From contig JAFZSA010000042.1 in NCBI GenBank assembly GCA_017619585.1, positions 62,001-126,000 on the forward strand: 64,000 nt of DNA. Direction: 5' to 3'. Source of the DNA: Bacteroidaceae bacterium (GTDB taxonomy: Bacteria > Bacteroidota > Bacteroidia > Bacteroidales > Bacteroidaceae). Both the position numbers and the translations under genes were made by a program. Shown in pieces: positions 33,086-40,670 of this stretch (within the stretch, counting starts at the first letter, position 1; every line of letters starts with the position of its first letter). The notes beneath the pieces were generated by a model. That model did no database searches and was not told the DNA's origin. It saw nothing but the letters and a program-made list of their open reading frames with translations.

Positions 33086-34314
33086 GCGTTCTGTTCTTTT
33101 TCTATTCTGGCTATTTCCTTCTTCAGTTTCTCTGGAATCTCCTCCTGCAGGTTTTGATGGCAAGCCATCTCCAACGTGTACATACGTCCTATGCAGTAGT
33201 TGCTATGCTTGCAGCCACAACGGTGGTGTGGATCTTCCTTCAGCTTGTTCACGAAGTCGGGTTCGTTCAGCAGACTGCGTGCCATCTGAACAGCCTCGAA
33301 ACCGTGCCCCAGCACCTCGTTGATTTTATCGCCAGCTACCAATCCTCCTACATAGATGAATTTCATGTCTGGCATTGCCTCGCGGAACTTCAAGGCATCC
33401 TCCAGGAAGTAGGCCTCCTGATAGTTCACCGTCGGTATCATCAGCTTTCCGCAAGCACGGACGCTGTACTTGAGCCAGGGCTTGTCCATATAATGAGTCA
33501 GAGTCTGGATGGGCATTTCTCCACGCATCACATACATGGGAGTACAGCTTACCAAACCGCCGCTCAGTACAATGGCATGAACGCCCAGTTCCTGCAGACG
33601 CTTGGCAATGGGAATACTGTGCTCCTCCAGCGAGATACCGTTCTTACGGCCGTCGCGCATATTCATCTTGCAGACAACGGCCATATCATCCTTGGCGGCT
33701 TTCATCACCTCCTCTATACACATGGTCATAAAGCGCATGCGGTTCTCCAGTGAGCCTCCGAAGTTATCATGCCTATGGTTGAAGTAAGGGTTCAGGAACT
33801 GGTCTATCAGATAGCCGTGTCCGCAATGAATCTCCACACTGTCGAATCCTGCTTCGCGAGCCAGATTCACAGCCTGTCCGAACTTTCTGGCCATAGGAGC
33901 CATCTCTTCTACACGCAAGCCGCGAACCAGGGTGGGGCTGTACAGGTTGAATCCTGTGCAGGCACTAACGGGAAGACAGCCGCATATATCCTTGTGACTC
34001 ATGTTGCCACAGTGTCCCAATTGAATGCCGGCAGCAGCACCAGCCGCATGGATGCCGTCAGTAAGATGACGTAGGTCGGGGATTATCTCGGGGCGCATAT
34101 ACAGCTGGCGGTCAAAGCTCAGACCGCTCTCTGTAACGGCTGCATAGGCAACGGTGGTCATTCCCACGCCGCCCTTGGCAACGCTGGTATGATAGTCATA
34201 TAGCATCTGACTGGGTTTGTGCCCAGGGCACATACTCTCAAAAGCAGCGCTTCTGATGGTTCTGTTTCTTAAGGTTAGAGGGCCTATATGGGCTTCCTCA
34301 AATATTTTGTTCAT
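33082..34314 (-). CDS. Old-yellow-enzyme family NADH:flavin oxidoreductase (putative steroid ene-reductase)
   Basis: A 410-residue FMN TIM-barrel enzyme. LTLRNRTIRSAAFE opens the barrel; GIQLGHCGN, EIHCGHGYLIDQFLNP and RHDNFGGSLENRMRF are the family signatures, and FIYVGGLVAGDK with AVQMARSLLNEPDF is the FMN phosphate region. A Cys-rich end (HRCGCKHSNYCIGRMY ... MACH) recalls the Fe-S site of dienoyl-CoA-reductase relatives, but the spacing is unusual and the C-terminal FAD domain is missing. Between a 5-alpha-reductase gene and an SDR gene, it is a good candidate 5-beta-reductase of 3-oxo-delta-4 steroids or bile acids. Substrate assignment is inference. Confidence 0.85.
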   Translation of the reverse strand: MNKIFEEAHIGPLTLRNRTIRSAAFESMCPGHKPSQMLYDYHTSVAKGGVGMTTVAYAAVTESGLSFDRQLYMRPEIIPDLRHLTDGIHAAGAAAGIQLGHCGNMSHKDICGCLPVSACTGFNLYSPTLVRGLRVEEMAPMARKFGQAVNLAREAGFDSVEIHCGHGYLIDQFLNPYFNHRHDNFGGSLENRMRFMTMCIEEVMKAAKDDMAVVCKMNMRDGRKNGISLEEHSIPIAKRLQELGVHAIVLSGGLVSCTPMYVMRGEMPIQTLTHYMDKPWLKYSVRACGKLMIPTVNYQEAYFLEDALKFREAMPDMKFIYVGGLVAGDKINEVLGHGFEAVQMARSLLNEPDFVNKLKEDPHHRCGCKHSNYCIGRMYTLEMACHQNLQEEIPEKLKKEIARIEKEQNA

Positions 34315-34396
34315 AGTTTTATAGTTATGACCCCTTCTAAATCTCCCCCAGGGGAGACTTTTCTTCTCTCCCCCTCGGGGGAGATGGAGGGGGGTG
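34315..34396. repeat. GC-rich palindromes between 5-alpha-reductase and OYE genes
   Basis: Two C/G-rich inverted repeats (CTCCCCCAGGGGAG and CTCCCCCTCGGGGGAG) lie in the 82-bp gap. They are the same family as at 1807-1822, 27183-27212 and 38365-38405. Confidence 0.75.
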
Positions 34397-35164
34397 TTAG
34401 TATATAAACGGTATTATTCTTTTCCTGTTTCCTACCGCCTCGTTTCCGAATTCGCTGCGGTACTTCTTGTTGATGGCATGGGCACGAGGCACCAGATTGG
34501 CAGCTGTCCACCAAACGAATACCCATGCAGCAGGAGAGCCTGCTACAATGGCAAAGCCTGTCCACTCCAGTAGTTCACCAAAATAGTTTCCACTGGTGAC
34601 AAAGTTGTACATGCCGTCCTTAGGCAAATAGTGACGGGTATCGCCCGGCTTGCGCAAATGACGGATAACGTGATCAGAATGCAGGTTGATAGCCATTCCT
34701 GCGAAGAAGACAATCAATCCAATGACAGCTATTCCGCTGGCGAAGTATTCCCAACCCTGCTGATATGATTCCTGAGGGAACCAGAACAATCCGCCGCCCT
34801 GCATAATGCCGTTGATGACGTTGAAGGTAACGCCTGACAGCATGATGGTAACAGGCATCTTACTGTGGCCCGACATCAGGAAGGGGAAGATGAAGCTGCG
34901 CTGGAAGTAGTGCAACAGGAACAAGCCCAGCAGTACTATCTGAGGGGCTGCTGTTGGGCAGCCGCTGGCTATCCAGATGCCCAGCATGGTCAGGAAGGCG
35001 GGTGCCTCCATTAGCACCCAGCCCACCTTATTGTTGATACTCCAGCCCCACTGCTTGGTATGGAATTGCCCGTAACCGGCAGTTACAAAATACAGGCTAA
35101 TGAAGACCACCAGGCCCATTGCCACCATACCTGCAAGCAGGTAGTTGAAGATTTCTTCAGTCAC
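34397..35164 (-). CDS. 3-oxo-5-alpha-steroid 4-dehydrogenase family membrane protein (DUF1295-like)
   Basis: A 255-residue polytopic membrane protein with about six or seven helices. The C-terminal signature of the steroid 5-alpha-reductase/ICMT fold is clear: NLHSDHVIRHLRKPG, GMYNFVTSGNYFGELLEWTGF, then HAINKKYRSEF near the end. FLLHYFQRSFIFPFLMS in the middle is typical of the 5-alpha-reductase branch. These enzymes reduce the 4,5 double bond of 3-oxo-delta-4 steroids with NADPH. It heads the run 5-alpha-reductase / OYE / SDR, the same three families reported for isoallo-lithocholate production in gut Bacteroidota. Confidence 0.88.
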   Translation of the reverse strand: MTEEIFNYLLAGMVAMGLVVFISLYFVTAGYGQFHTKQWGWSINNKVGWVLMEAPAFLTMLGIWIASGCPTAAPQIVLLGLFLLHYFQRSFIFPFLMSGHSKMPVTIMLSGVTFNVINGIMQGGGLFWFPQESYQQGWEYFASGIAVIGLIVFFAGMAINLHSDHVIRHLRKPGDTRHYLPKDGMYNFVTSGNYFGELLEWTGFAIVAGSPAAWVFVWWTAANLVPRAHAINKKYRSEFGNEAVGNRKRIIPFIY

Positions 35165-35190
35165 GTTGAAGTTCTTTATAGATATTCTTA

Positions 35191-36468
35191 TTACATCTTA
35201 TCCATAGCCTGCTCCAGGTCGGCTATGATATCCTCTACGTTCTCAATACCCACTGAGAGACGAACCAGGTCAGGAGCTACACCAGCCTCACGCAACTGCT
35301 CGTCGCTTAGCTGACGGTGTGTATGACTGGCAGGATGCAGCACGCAGGTACGGGCATCAGCCACGTGGGTAACGATAGAGATGAAGTCCAGATTGTCCAT
35401 GAACTTGATGGCATCCTCGCGTGTACCCTTCAAGCCGAAGGCAATCACACCGCAAGAACCGTTGGGCAGGTATTTCTGTCCCAGCTCATAGTATTTGTTG
35501 CCAGGCAGACCACAGTAGTTCACCCATCCCACCTTGGGGTTCTTCTCCAACCATTCTGCCACCTTCTGAGCGTTGGCACAGTGCTGACGCATACGCAGGT
35601 GAAGGGTTTCCAGACCCAGGTTCAACAGGAATGAGTTCTGGGGACCGGGGATACTACCCAGGTCGCGCATCAACTGGGCAACCAGCTTGGTCATGTAAGC
35701 CATCTTGCCAAATGCCTTGGTGTAGGTCAGGCCGTGATAGCTCTCATCTGGAGTGGTCAGGCCGGGGAACTTGTCAGCATGGGCATCCCAGTCGAAATTG
35801 CCGCTATCCACCACGCAACCACCTACCTGAGTAGCGTGACCGTCCATATACTTGGTGGTACTGTGTGTAACAATGTCGCAACCCCACTCAAAGGGACGGC
35901 AGTTGATAGGTGTAGCAAAGGTGTTGTCCACAATCAGGGGCACACCATGCTTGTGAGCCATCTTGGCAAAGCGCTCTATATCGAATACGTTACCGCCAGG
36001 GTTGCTGATGGTCTCGCCGAAGAAACACTTGGTGTTGGGGCGGAACTCCTTCTCGATGCGCTCATCGTCCCAGTCGGGATCGATGAAGGTGCACTCTATG
36101 CCCAGCTTCTTCATCGTTACGCCAAAGAGGTTGTATGTTCCGCCATAGATGCTGTTGCTGGTGATGAAGTGATCGCCAGCCTCGCAGATATTGAAGATAG
36201 CATAGAAGTTGGCAGCCTGACCGCTGGAGGTCAGCATAGCGCCCACACCACCTTCCAATGCTGCAATCTTCTTGGCTACAGCATCGTTGGTGGGATTGGC
36301 CAGACGGGTATAGAAGTAACCGCTGTCCTTCAGGTCGAACAGACGGGCCATCTGCTCGCTGGTATCGTATTTGAATGTTGTACTCTGATAGATGGGCAAC
36401 TGCTGAGGTTCGCCCTTTGTCGGCTTCCATCCGCCGTGGATGCAAATTGTCTCTAAATTTCTTTTCAT
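35191..36468 (-). CDS. metY: O-acetylhomoserine sulfhydrylase / aminocarboxypropyltransferase
   Basis: A 425-residue Cys/Met metabolism PLP enzyme. TICIHGGWKPTKGEPQQLPIY is the MetY-type start (given as landmark), YTRLANPTND the substrate loop, and THSTTKYMDGH carries the PLP lysine. The SGQAANFYAIFNICEAGD and VDNTFATP blocks fit. It makes homocysteine from O-acetylhomoserine and sulfide. It lies 26 bp upstream of the 5-alpha-reductase gene and 18 bp downstream of GH43 on one strand, so it may share a transcript with the steroid trio. Confidence 0.93.
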   Translation of the reverse strand: MKRNLETICIHGGWKPTKGEPQQLPIYQSTTFKYDTSEQMARLFDLKDSGYFYTRLANPTNDAVAKKIAALEGGVGAMLTSSGQAANFYAIFNICEAGDHFITSNSIYGGTYNLFGVTMKKLGIECTFIDPDWDDERIEKEFRPNTKCFFGETISNPGGNVFDIERFAKMAHKHGVPLIVDNTFATPINCRPFEWGCDIVTHSTTKYMDGHATQVGGCVVDSGNFDWDAHADKFPGLTTPDESYHGLTYTKAFGKMAYMTKLVAQLMRDLGSIPGPQNSFLLNLGLETLHLRMRQHCANAQKVAEWLEKNPKVGWVNYCGLPGNKYYELGQKYLPNGSCGVIAFGLKGTREDAIKFMDNLDFISIVTHVADARTCVLHPASHTHRQLSDEQLREAGVAPDLVRLSVGIENVEDIIADLEQAMDKM

Positions 36469-36486
36469 TATCCTAAAATTTATGTG

Positions 36487-37629
36487 TTATTCTTTATTGT
36501 TTCCTATATTTACATTTACGTTCAGTCTCTCATGAAATGAAGTTACGCCTTGGTTAACTGTAAGTTTTCCTTTCTTGTCAATCTCCAAGGGACTTATCAG
36601 CACCACGCGCTCTCCTGGGTTGTCCGCCATACGTCCGTGATAAACGCAGTAACGATTGTCATTGGGTAATGTGATGACCATGCAGTGGCCGGTTCCTAAC
36701 ACTTCTCCTTCTTTTTGAAGTACGGGGTTGTTATCCGCTTTCTTGAAGGGACCCAATGGGTTCTTGCTGGTAGCATAACCTACGGCATAGTACTCGCCAC
36801 CATAGTGATTGGCGCTATACATTATATAATATGTATCTCCCTCGCGGAAGATGTAGCTCCCTTCTGTCCAACGGCGGTTCACTTCTTTGTTTGTGGCACT
36901 ACGGCTTTCCCACTCAGCCTGAGCATCGTTCAGTTTCTTGGGCGGACAGAGCAATAGTTTGGGTTCGCCAATCACACCGCTGAAGTCGGGCTTCATCTCC
37001 ACACCATATACCCAGCTCTCCTCTATGTTGTCATATACACCGGCAGCTTTCAGGCTATCAGCAATCTCGCTTTCTACGCTGTGCTTGTAACAGCAACGGC
37101 TGAAGTACAGATAGCACTTGCCTGTCTTGTCATCGAAGTACACGTTGGCATCAATGATGGGATATTCAGGGTTGAAGATGGGACGGTTATAGAGGTCTTT
37201 GAAAGGACCGGTAGGGGAGTCGCTCACAGCCACGCCAATCTTGAAGTTCTCACCCTCGTTGGTGGGGTTCTCCTTGTAGTTGGCGCTGAAGAACATATAG
37301 TATTTACCGTTGCGCTCATATACCTCGGGTGCCCAGAAGCAGTTTACGTTCCACTGGTCGGCCTGACCTCCCTGATAGACACGTCCGCAAGACTCCCAAT
37401 TACCAATGCTGTCGCTGACGTAGGCTTCAAAGCCATCCTCCATAGAGGTGCCGTACATATAATACCGACCGTCGCTGGCATGCAGTAGAAATGGATCGCC
37501 GAACTTTACGGGCAGTGGGTTGCTCCACGACAGGTTATAGCTCTTCTGGTATTTATAGTTTATGCAACTTGTCATTGTCCAGCATGCCATCAGGCACAGC
37601 ATTAAGGTAAAAAACTTCTTATAATTCAT
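36487..37629 (-). CDS. GH43-family lipoprotein glycosidase
   Basis: A 380-residue five-bladed beta-propeller enzyme exported as a lipoprotein: signal peptide with lipobox MTSC (Cys near 22). Catalytic candidates in order: Asp in FGDPFLL (general base), Asp in IIDANVYFD (pKa modulator), Glu in RRWTEGSYIF (general acid). WAPEVYERNGKYYMFFSA is the family strand. GH43 enzymes release arabinose, xylose or galactose from plant glycans. There are no SusC/SusD genes next to it. Subfamily not assigned. Confidence 0.9.
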   Translation of the reverse strand: MNYKKFFTLMLCLMACWTMTSCINYKYQKSYNLSWSNPLPVKFGDPFLLHASDGRYYMYGTSMEDGFEAYVSDSIGNWESCGRVYQGGQADQWNVNCFWAPEVYERNGKYYMFFSANYKENPTNEGENFKIGVAVSDSPTGPFKDLYNRPIFNPEYPIIDANVYFDDKTGKCYLYFSRCCYKHSVESEIADSLKAAGVYDNIEESWVYGVEMKPDFSGVIGEPKLLLCPPKKLNDAQAEWESRSATNKEVNRRWTEGSYIFREGDTYYIMYSANHYGGEYYAVGYATSKNPLGPFKKADNNPVLQKEGEVLGTGHCMVITLPNDNRYCVYHGRMADNPGERVVLISPLEIDKKGKLTVNQGVTSFHERLNVNVNIGNNKE

Positions 37630-37735
37630 AATTCACAATTCATAATTCATAATTATCGTTTTGGCGGCCTCTTCGTTATTACGATGGGCGCCTTCGTTAT
37701 TACGTTATTACGTTATATCGTTATAACGGGAATTT
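37623..37735. repeat. Heptamer AATTCAY array followed by octamer CGTTATnn array
   Basis: Four heptads (AATTCAT, AATTCAC, AATTCAT, AATTCAT; 37623-37650) are followed by a GGCGGCCTCTTCG segment and four octads (CGTTATTA, CGTTATTA, CGTTATAT, CGTTATAA; from about 37700). The first heptad overlaps the GH43 start codon. Confidence 0.8.
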
Positions 37736-37752
37736 TGTTTGGCGCCCCACTC

Positions 37753-38358
37753 TCACCTCCCTTCCCTTTGGGAGGGGTTGGGGGTAGGCTTATATTCTTC
37801 ACTCGTTGTTACCACCTGTGTATTCCTGGGGTCAGAATCCGCTTTGCGGAACCAGTCGCTGTACTCTATGTAATGTGCAGCATAGGTTTTGTTCAGCGCC
37901 TGAGCCTGTTCAGGGTCCACTTTCTTGATGAACTTGGCAGGCACTCCGCCCCAGAGTTCGCCATCGCCAATCTGTGTGTTGCTCAGCACCAGGGCACCAG
38001 CAGCTACGATGGCTCCTTTGCCCACTACGGCATGATCCAGTACTGTAGCTCCCATTCCCACCAGGGCTCCGTCCTTTACCTCGCATCCGTGTAGGGTTAC
38101 GCTATGGCCTATTGTCACATCATCGCCCAGAATGCAGGGAGCCTTCCCGTTCAGGGTGTGAATGCACGAGTTGTCCTGCACATTGGTACGGTTGCCAATC
38201 TTCACAAAGTGGACATCGCCACGAATCACCGCATTGAACCATACGGTGCAGTCGTCGCCCATCTCCACATCGCCTACTATCACGGCACCTTCGCTGAAAT
38301 AGCAGTGTTTGCCAAAACGGGGAGCAGGCATCCCCTCAAGTCGTTTTATTATTGCCAT
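37753..38358 (-). CDS. Gamma-carbonic anhydrase-like left-handed beta-helix protein
   Basis: A 201-residue trimeric hexapeptide-repeat protein (YrdA/PaaY group). GDVEMGDDCTVWFNAVIRGD, IGNRTNVQDNSCIHT and ILGDDVTIGHSVTLHGC (landmarks) contain the repeat turns and the zinc histidines (one in SCIHT, two in GHSVTLHG). It probably hydrates CO2 or acts as a thioesterase. The last residues (KPTPNPSQREGR) are encoded by a copy of the GC-rich palindrome (about 37747-37790), which has replaced the native end. Confidence 0.88.
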   Translation of the reverse strand: MAIIKRLEGMPAPRFGKHCYFSEGAVIVGDVEMGDDCTVWFNAVIRGDVHFVKIGNRTNVQDNSCIHTLNGKAPCILGDDVTIGHSVTLHGCEVKDGALVGMGATVLDHAVVGKGAIVAAGALVLSNTQIGDGELWGGVPAKFIKKVDPEQAQALNKTYAAHYIEYSDWFRKADSDPRNTQVVTTSEEYKPTPNPSQREGR

Positions 38359-38364
38359 ATTGAA

Positions 38365-38480
38365 GCCCCCTCCCGGCCTCCCCCAAAGGAGGAGGAGATA
38401 GGAGTGGGGGATTATTATGATTTAACATTCTTCATTTTTCTCTCCCCTTCCCTTCGGGAGGGGTTAGGGGTAGGCTGTCT
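38365..38480. repeat. GC-rich palindrome copies between and within genes
   Basis: One copy (38365-38405, CCTCCCCCAAAGGAGGAGG core) lies between the carbonic-anhydrase and aminopeptidase genes. A second (about 38440-38475, CCCCTTCCCTTCGGGAGGGG core) is read in frame as the C-terminus (PLTPPEGKGREK) of the aminopeptidase. Confidence 0.8.
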
Positions 38481-40411
38481 TTCTCCTCCTCACTCAGATA
38501 GGGCGAGAGTTCTTCGTACACTCGTTTGTGATAGGCATTCAGGTATGCAATCTCGTCAGGCAGCATCATTTCCCAGATGATGGGAGTGGTGTCTATGGGA
38601 CAGAGCGTCAGGGGCTCCAACTGGAGGAATTCTCCGAACTCCGTCTTTTTGTACTCCTGCACTATCATTGTATTCTCTATGCGCACACCATGTTCGCCTG
38701 CCCTGTAGATTCCTGGCTCGTTGGTTACTGTTATACCAGGCAGCAGGGGAGCAGGTTTGTAGTTCATGCGTATCTGGTGAGGGCCTTCATGCACATTCAG
38801 GTAGGAACCTACGCCATGACCTGTTCCGTGCAGAAAGTTGATGCCGTGCTGCCACATGGCGTAGCGGGCAAGGGCATCTATCTGGGTACCACAGGCTCCC
38901 TTGGGGAACTTGGTCAGCGCCAGTCGGATGTGGCCTTTCAGTACCAGCGTGTAATCCAGTTTCTCTGATTCAGTAAGCGGACCTAGGGCGATGGTACGTG
39001 TGATGTCCGTTGTGCCGTCCTGATATTGGGCACCGCTGTCCAGCAACAACAGGCCCTTAGGCTCCAGCTTCACATCCGTCTCTGGTGTTGCCTCGTAATG
39101 AACGATGGCGCCATGCGGACCATAGGCAGCAATGGTATCGAAGGATATATCGCGGAAGAGCTTCTGCTCAGCTCTCAGGGCAGTCAGTTTCTTGTCGATA
39201 CTGATTTCCGTAGGGAGTTGACAGCTGACAGTTGACAGTTGACAGTTGTTCATTGTCTGTTTAAGCCAATATAGGAACTTCACCATAGCCACGCCATCGC
39301 GAATCATGGCGTTGCGGAAGCCTCTGATCTCTGCCTCGTTTTTGATGGCCTTCATGGGGGCAATCAGCGAGTTGTGTTCCACAACCTTACAACTCTCAGG
39401 CAGCGAAGCCTGCAAGTTCCAGTTGCTGGTGTTGGGGTCAAGGAGCAATGTTTCAGGCTTGTAAGCCTTCAGCGTCTCTGTGATATCAGCGTAGGGTAGG
39501 GTGTTTATATTGTTCTCCTTAAGGTAGCCGGTTACCTCGGGTGTTATCTTTGCAGGGTTGGTAAAGAGGGTAGCCTCACTTTGTGTCAACAGCAGATAGG
39601 CAACAAAGACGGGGTTGCAATGCACATCCGTTCCACGCAGGTTCAGTAGCCAGGCAATCTCGTCCAGCTGACTGACAACGGTCCCTTCTGCTCCTGCCTG
39701 TTGCAGGGCTTCACGCAAGCGGCTTATCTTGCTTTGGCAAGTCTCGCCTGCATATTCCAGGGGCTGAATCTCAATTGGGTTGGTGGGGATGCTGGGTCTG
39801 TTCTCCCAAAGTTCATCAGCAGGGTCGCCTCCAATGTAAAGTTGCAGGCCGGCTTTTTCGGCCTCTTCCATCATACATCTGACATCTGCCATCATATTCA
39901 CCCAACCGTCAATGCCAATAACCCCCTCCGAGCCCTCCGTCGCGAATGGGGATTCGCTCCCCTTTATGGGGCCGGAATCACATCTAGTGATTCCTCTAAA
40001 GACCCCAGTCGCCCCGAGGGGAGGGATTGAGAATTGAGAATTTTTAGACTGTGAACTGCAATTATGAATTATGAATTGTGAATTAAGAATTTTATCCTTA
40101 AGCCACTGGCTGATGGTGGGTGTTTCTTCCAATCCGTCTTTCATCAGGCAGAAGGGGGTATCGGCCAGTTGGTCGGCAGCAGCCAAGAAGTAACGGCTAT
40201 CCGTCCATAGGGCAGCATCCTCCAATGTCACGACTGCTGTTCCAGCGCTTCCGTCGAAACCGCTTATCCATTGGCGCGTCATCCAATGCTCAGGCACGTA
40301 TTCGCCACAATGGGGGTCGGTGCTGGGGAAGATAAAAGCCTGTAGCCCTTTCTTCTGCATATATGTGCGCAGAGCACGCACGCGTTCGGTTATTTCCTCT
40401 TTTTCTGCCAT
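38432..40411 (-). CDS. pepP: M24 family Xaa-Pro aminopeptidase with repeat-derived insertions
   Basis: A 659-residue cytosolic aminopeptidase P, dinuclear metal (usually Mn2+), cleaving Xaa-Pro N-termini. The creatinase-type N-domains (FIFPSTDPHCGEYVPEHW; then AWLLNLRGTDVHCNPVF) precede the metal domain: LLLDSGAQYQDGTTDITRT, LHGTGHGVGSYLNVHEGP and VTNEPGIYRAGEHGVRIEN. Usual length is about 590-600. The excess comes from two inserts, near residues 112-165 (heptads plus GC palindrome, 39920-40093) and near 390-400 (heptads GACAGTT, 39220-39247, read as NNCQLSTVSCQLP), and from a palindrome-encoded tail. All catalytic residues are intact. It has its own strong promoter (40432-40462). Confidence 0.92.
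   Translation of the reverse strand: MAEKEEITERVRALRTYMQKKGLQAFIFPSTDPHCGEYVPEHWMTRQWISGFDGSAGTAVVTLEDAALWTDSRYFLAAADQLADTPFCLMKDGLEETPTISQWLKDKILNSQFIIHNCSSQSKNSQFSIPPLGATGVFRGITRCDSGPIKGSESPFATEGSEGVIGIDGWVNMMADVRCMMEEAEKAGLQLYIGGDPADELWENRPSIPTNPIEIQPLEYAGETCQSKISRLREALQQAGAEGTVVSQLDEIAWLLNLRGTDVHCNPVFVAYLLLTQSEATLFTNPAKITPEVTGYLKENNINTLPYADITETLKAYKPETLLLDPNTSNWNLQASLPESCKVVEHNSLIAPMKAIKNEAEIRGFRNAMIRDGVAMVKFLYWLKQTMNNCQLSTVSCQLPTEISIDKKLTALRAEQKLFRDISFDTIAAYGPHGAIVHYEATPETDVKLEPKGLLLLDSGAQYQDGTTDITRTIALGPLTESEKLDYTLVLKGHIRLALTKFPKGACGTQIDALARYAMWQHGINFLHGTGHGVGSYLNVHEGPHQIRMNYKPAPLLPGITVTNEPGIYRAGEHGVRIENTMIVQEYKKTEFGEFLQLEPLTLCPIDTTPIIWEMMLPDEIAYLNAYHKRVYEELSPYLSEEEKDSLPLTPPEGKGREK
39220..39247. 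repeat. In-frame heptamer array GACAGTT
   Basis: GACAGCT plus three GACAGTT units within pepP, reading CQLSTVSCQL on the gene strand. Confidence 0.85.
39920..40093. repeat. In-frame composite insert in pepP: GC palindrome plus heptads
   Basis: From about 39920 a GC-rich palindromic segment (TAACCCCCTCCGAG ... CGCCCCGAGGGGAGGG), then TTGAGAA heptads (40028-40041) and GAATTAT/GAATTGT/GAATTAA heptads (40066-40093). Together they encode about 55 residues (KILNSQFIIHN ... FRGITRCDSG ... GIDGW) foreign to the M24 family. Confidence 0.8.
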
Positions 40412-40430
40412 GTTTGAAGTAAAAAAGCCT

Positions 40431-40486
40431 TCAAAGGTACGAATAAGTGAGCGGAGTACAAAATAAATTCATTTATTTTTATTCCC
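40431..40486 (-). promoter_or_regulatory. pepP promoter, second copy of the 56-bp module
   Basis: Minus strand TTTG (40462-40459), 19 nt, TACCTTTG (40439-40432). The 56 bp match 388-443 with two differences, including the flanking AAATAAAT/ATTTATTT dyad. Confidence 0.85.
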
Positions 40487-40598
40487 AAGCATGAGTTATT
40501 TAGAGACAACTGTTTCAAACTTATGATTAAGTGAGTGTTTTGTTGTGTCTGTTAATATTATTTAACAAAAAGTTGGGAGTAGTTGGGAGTAAAATTGC

Positions 40599-40629
40599 TT
40601 GGCTGGGATAGTTGAATCGCATATCTTTG
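40599..40629 (+). promoter_or_regulatory. Serpin promoter
   Basis: TTG (40599-40601), 20 nt, TATCTTTG (40622-40629). Two 10-bp AGTTGGGAGT repeats lie upstream at 40571-40590. Confidence 0.65.
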
Positions 40630-40670
40630 CCTCAGAAAACTTGTTTTTTTTAAAAAAGAGGCATTGGATT

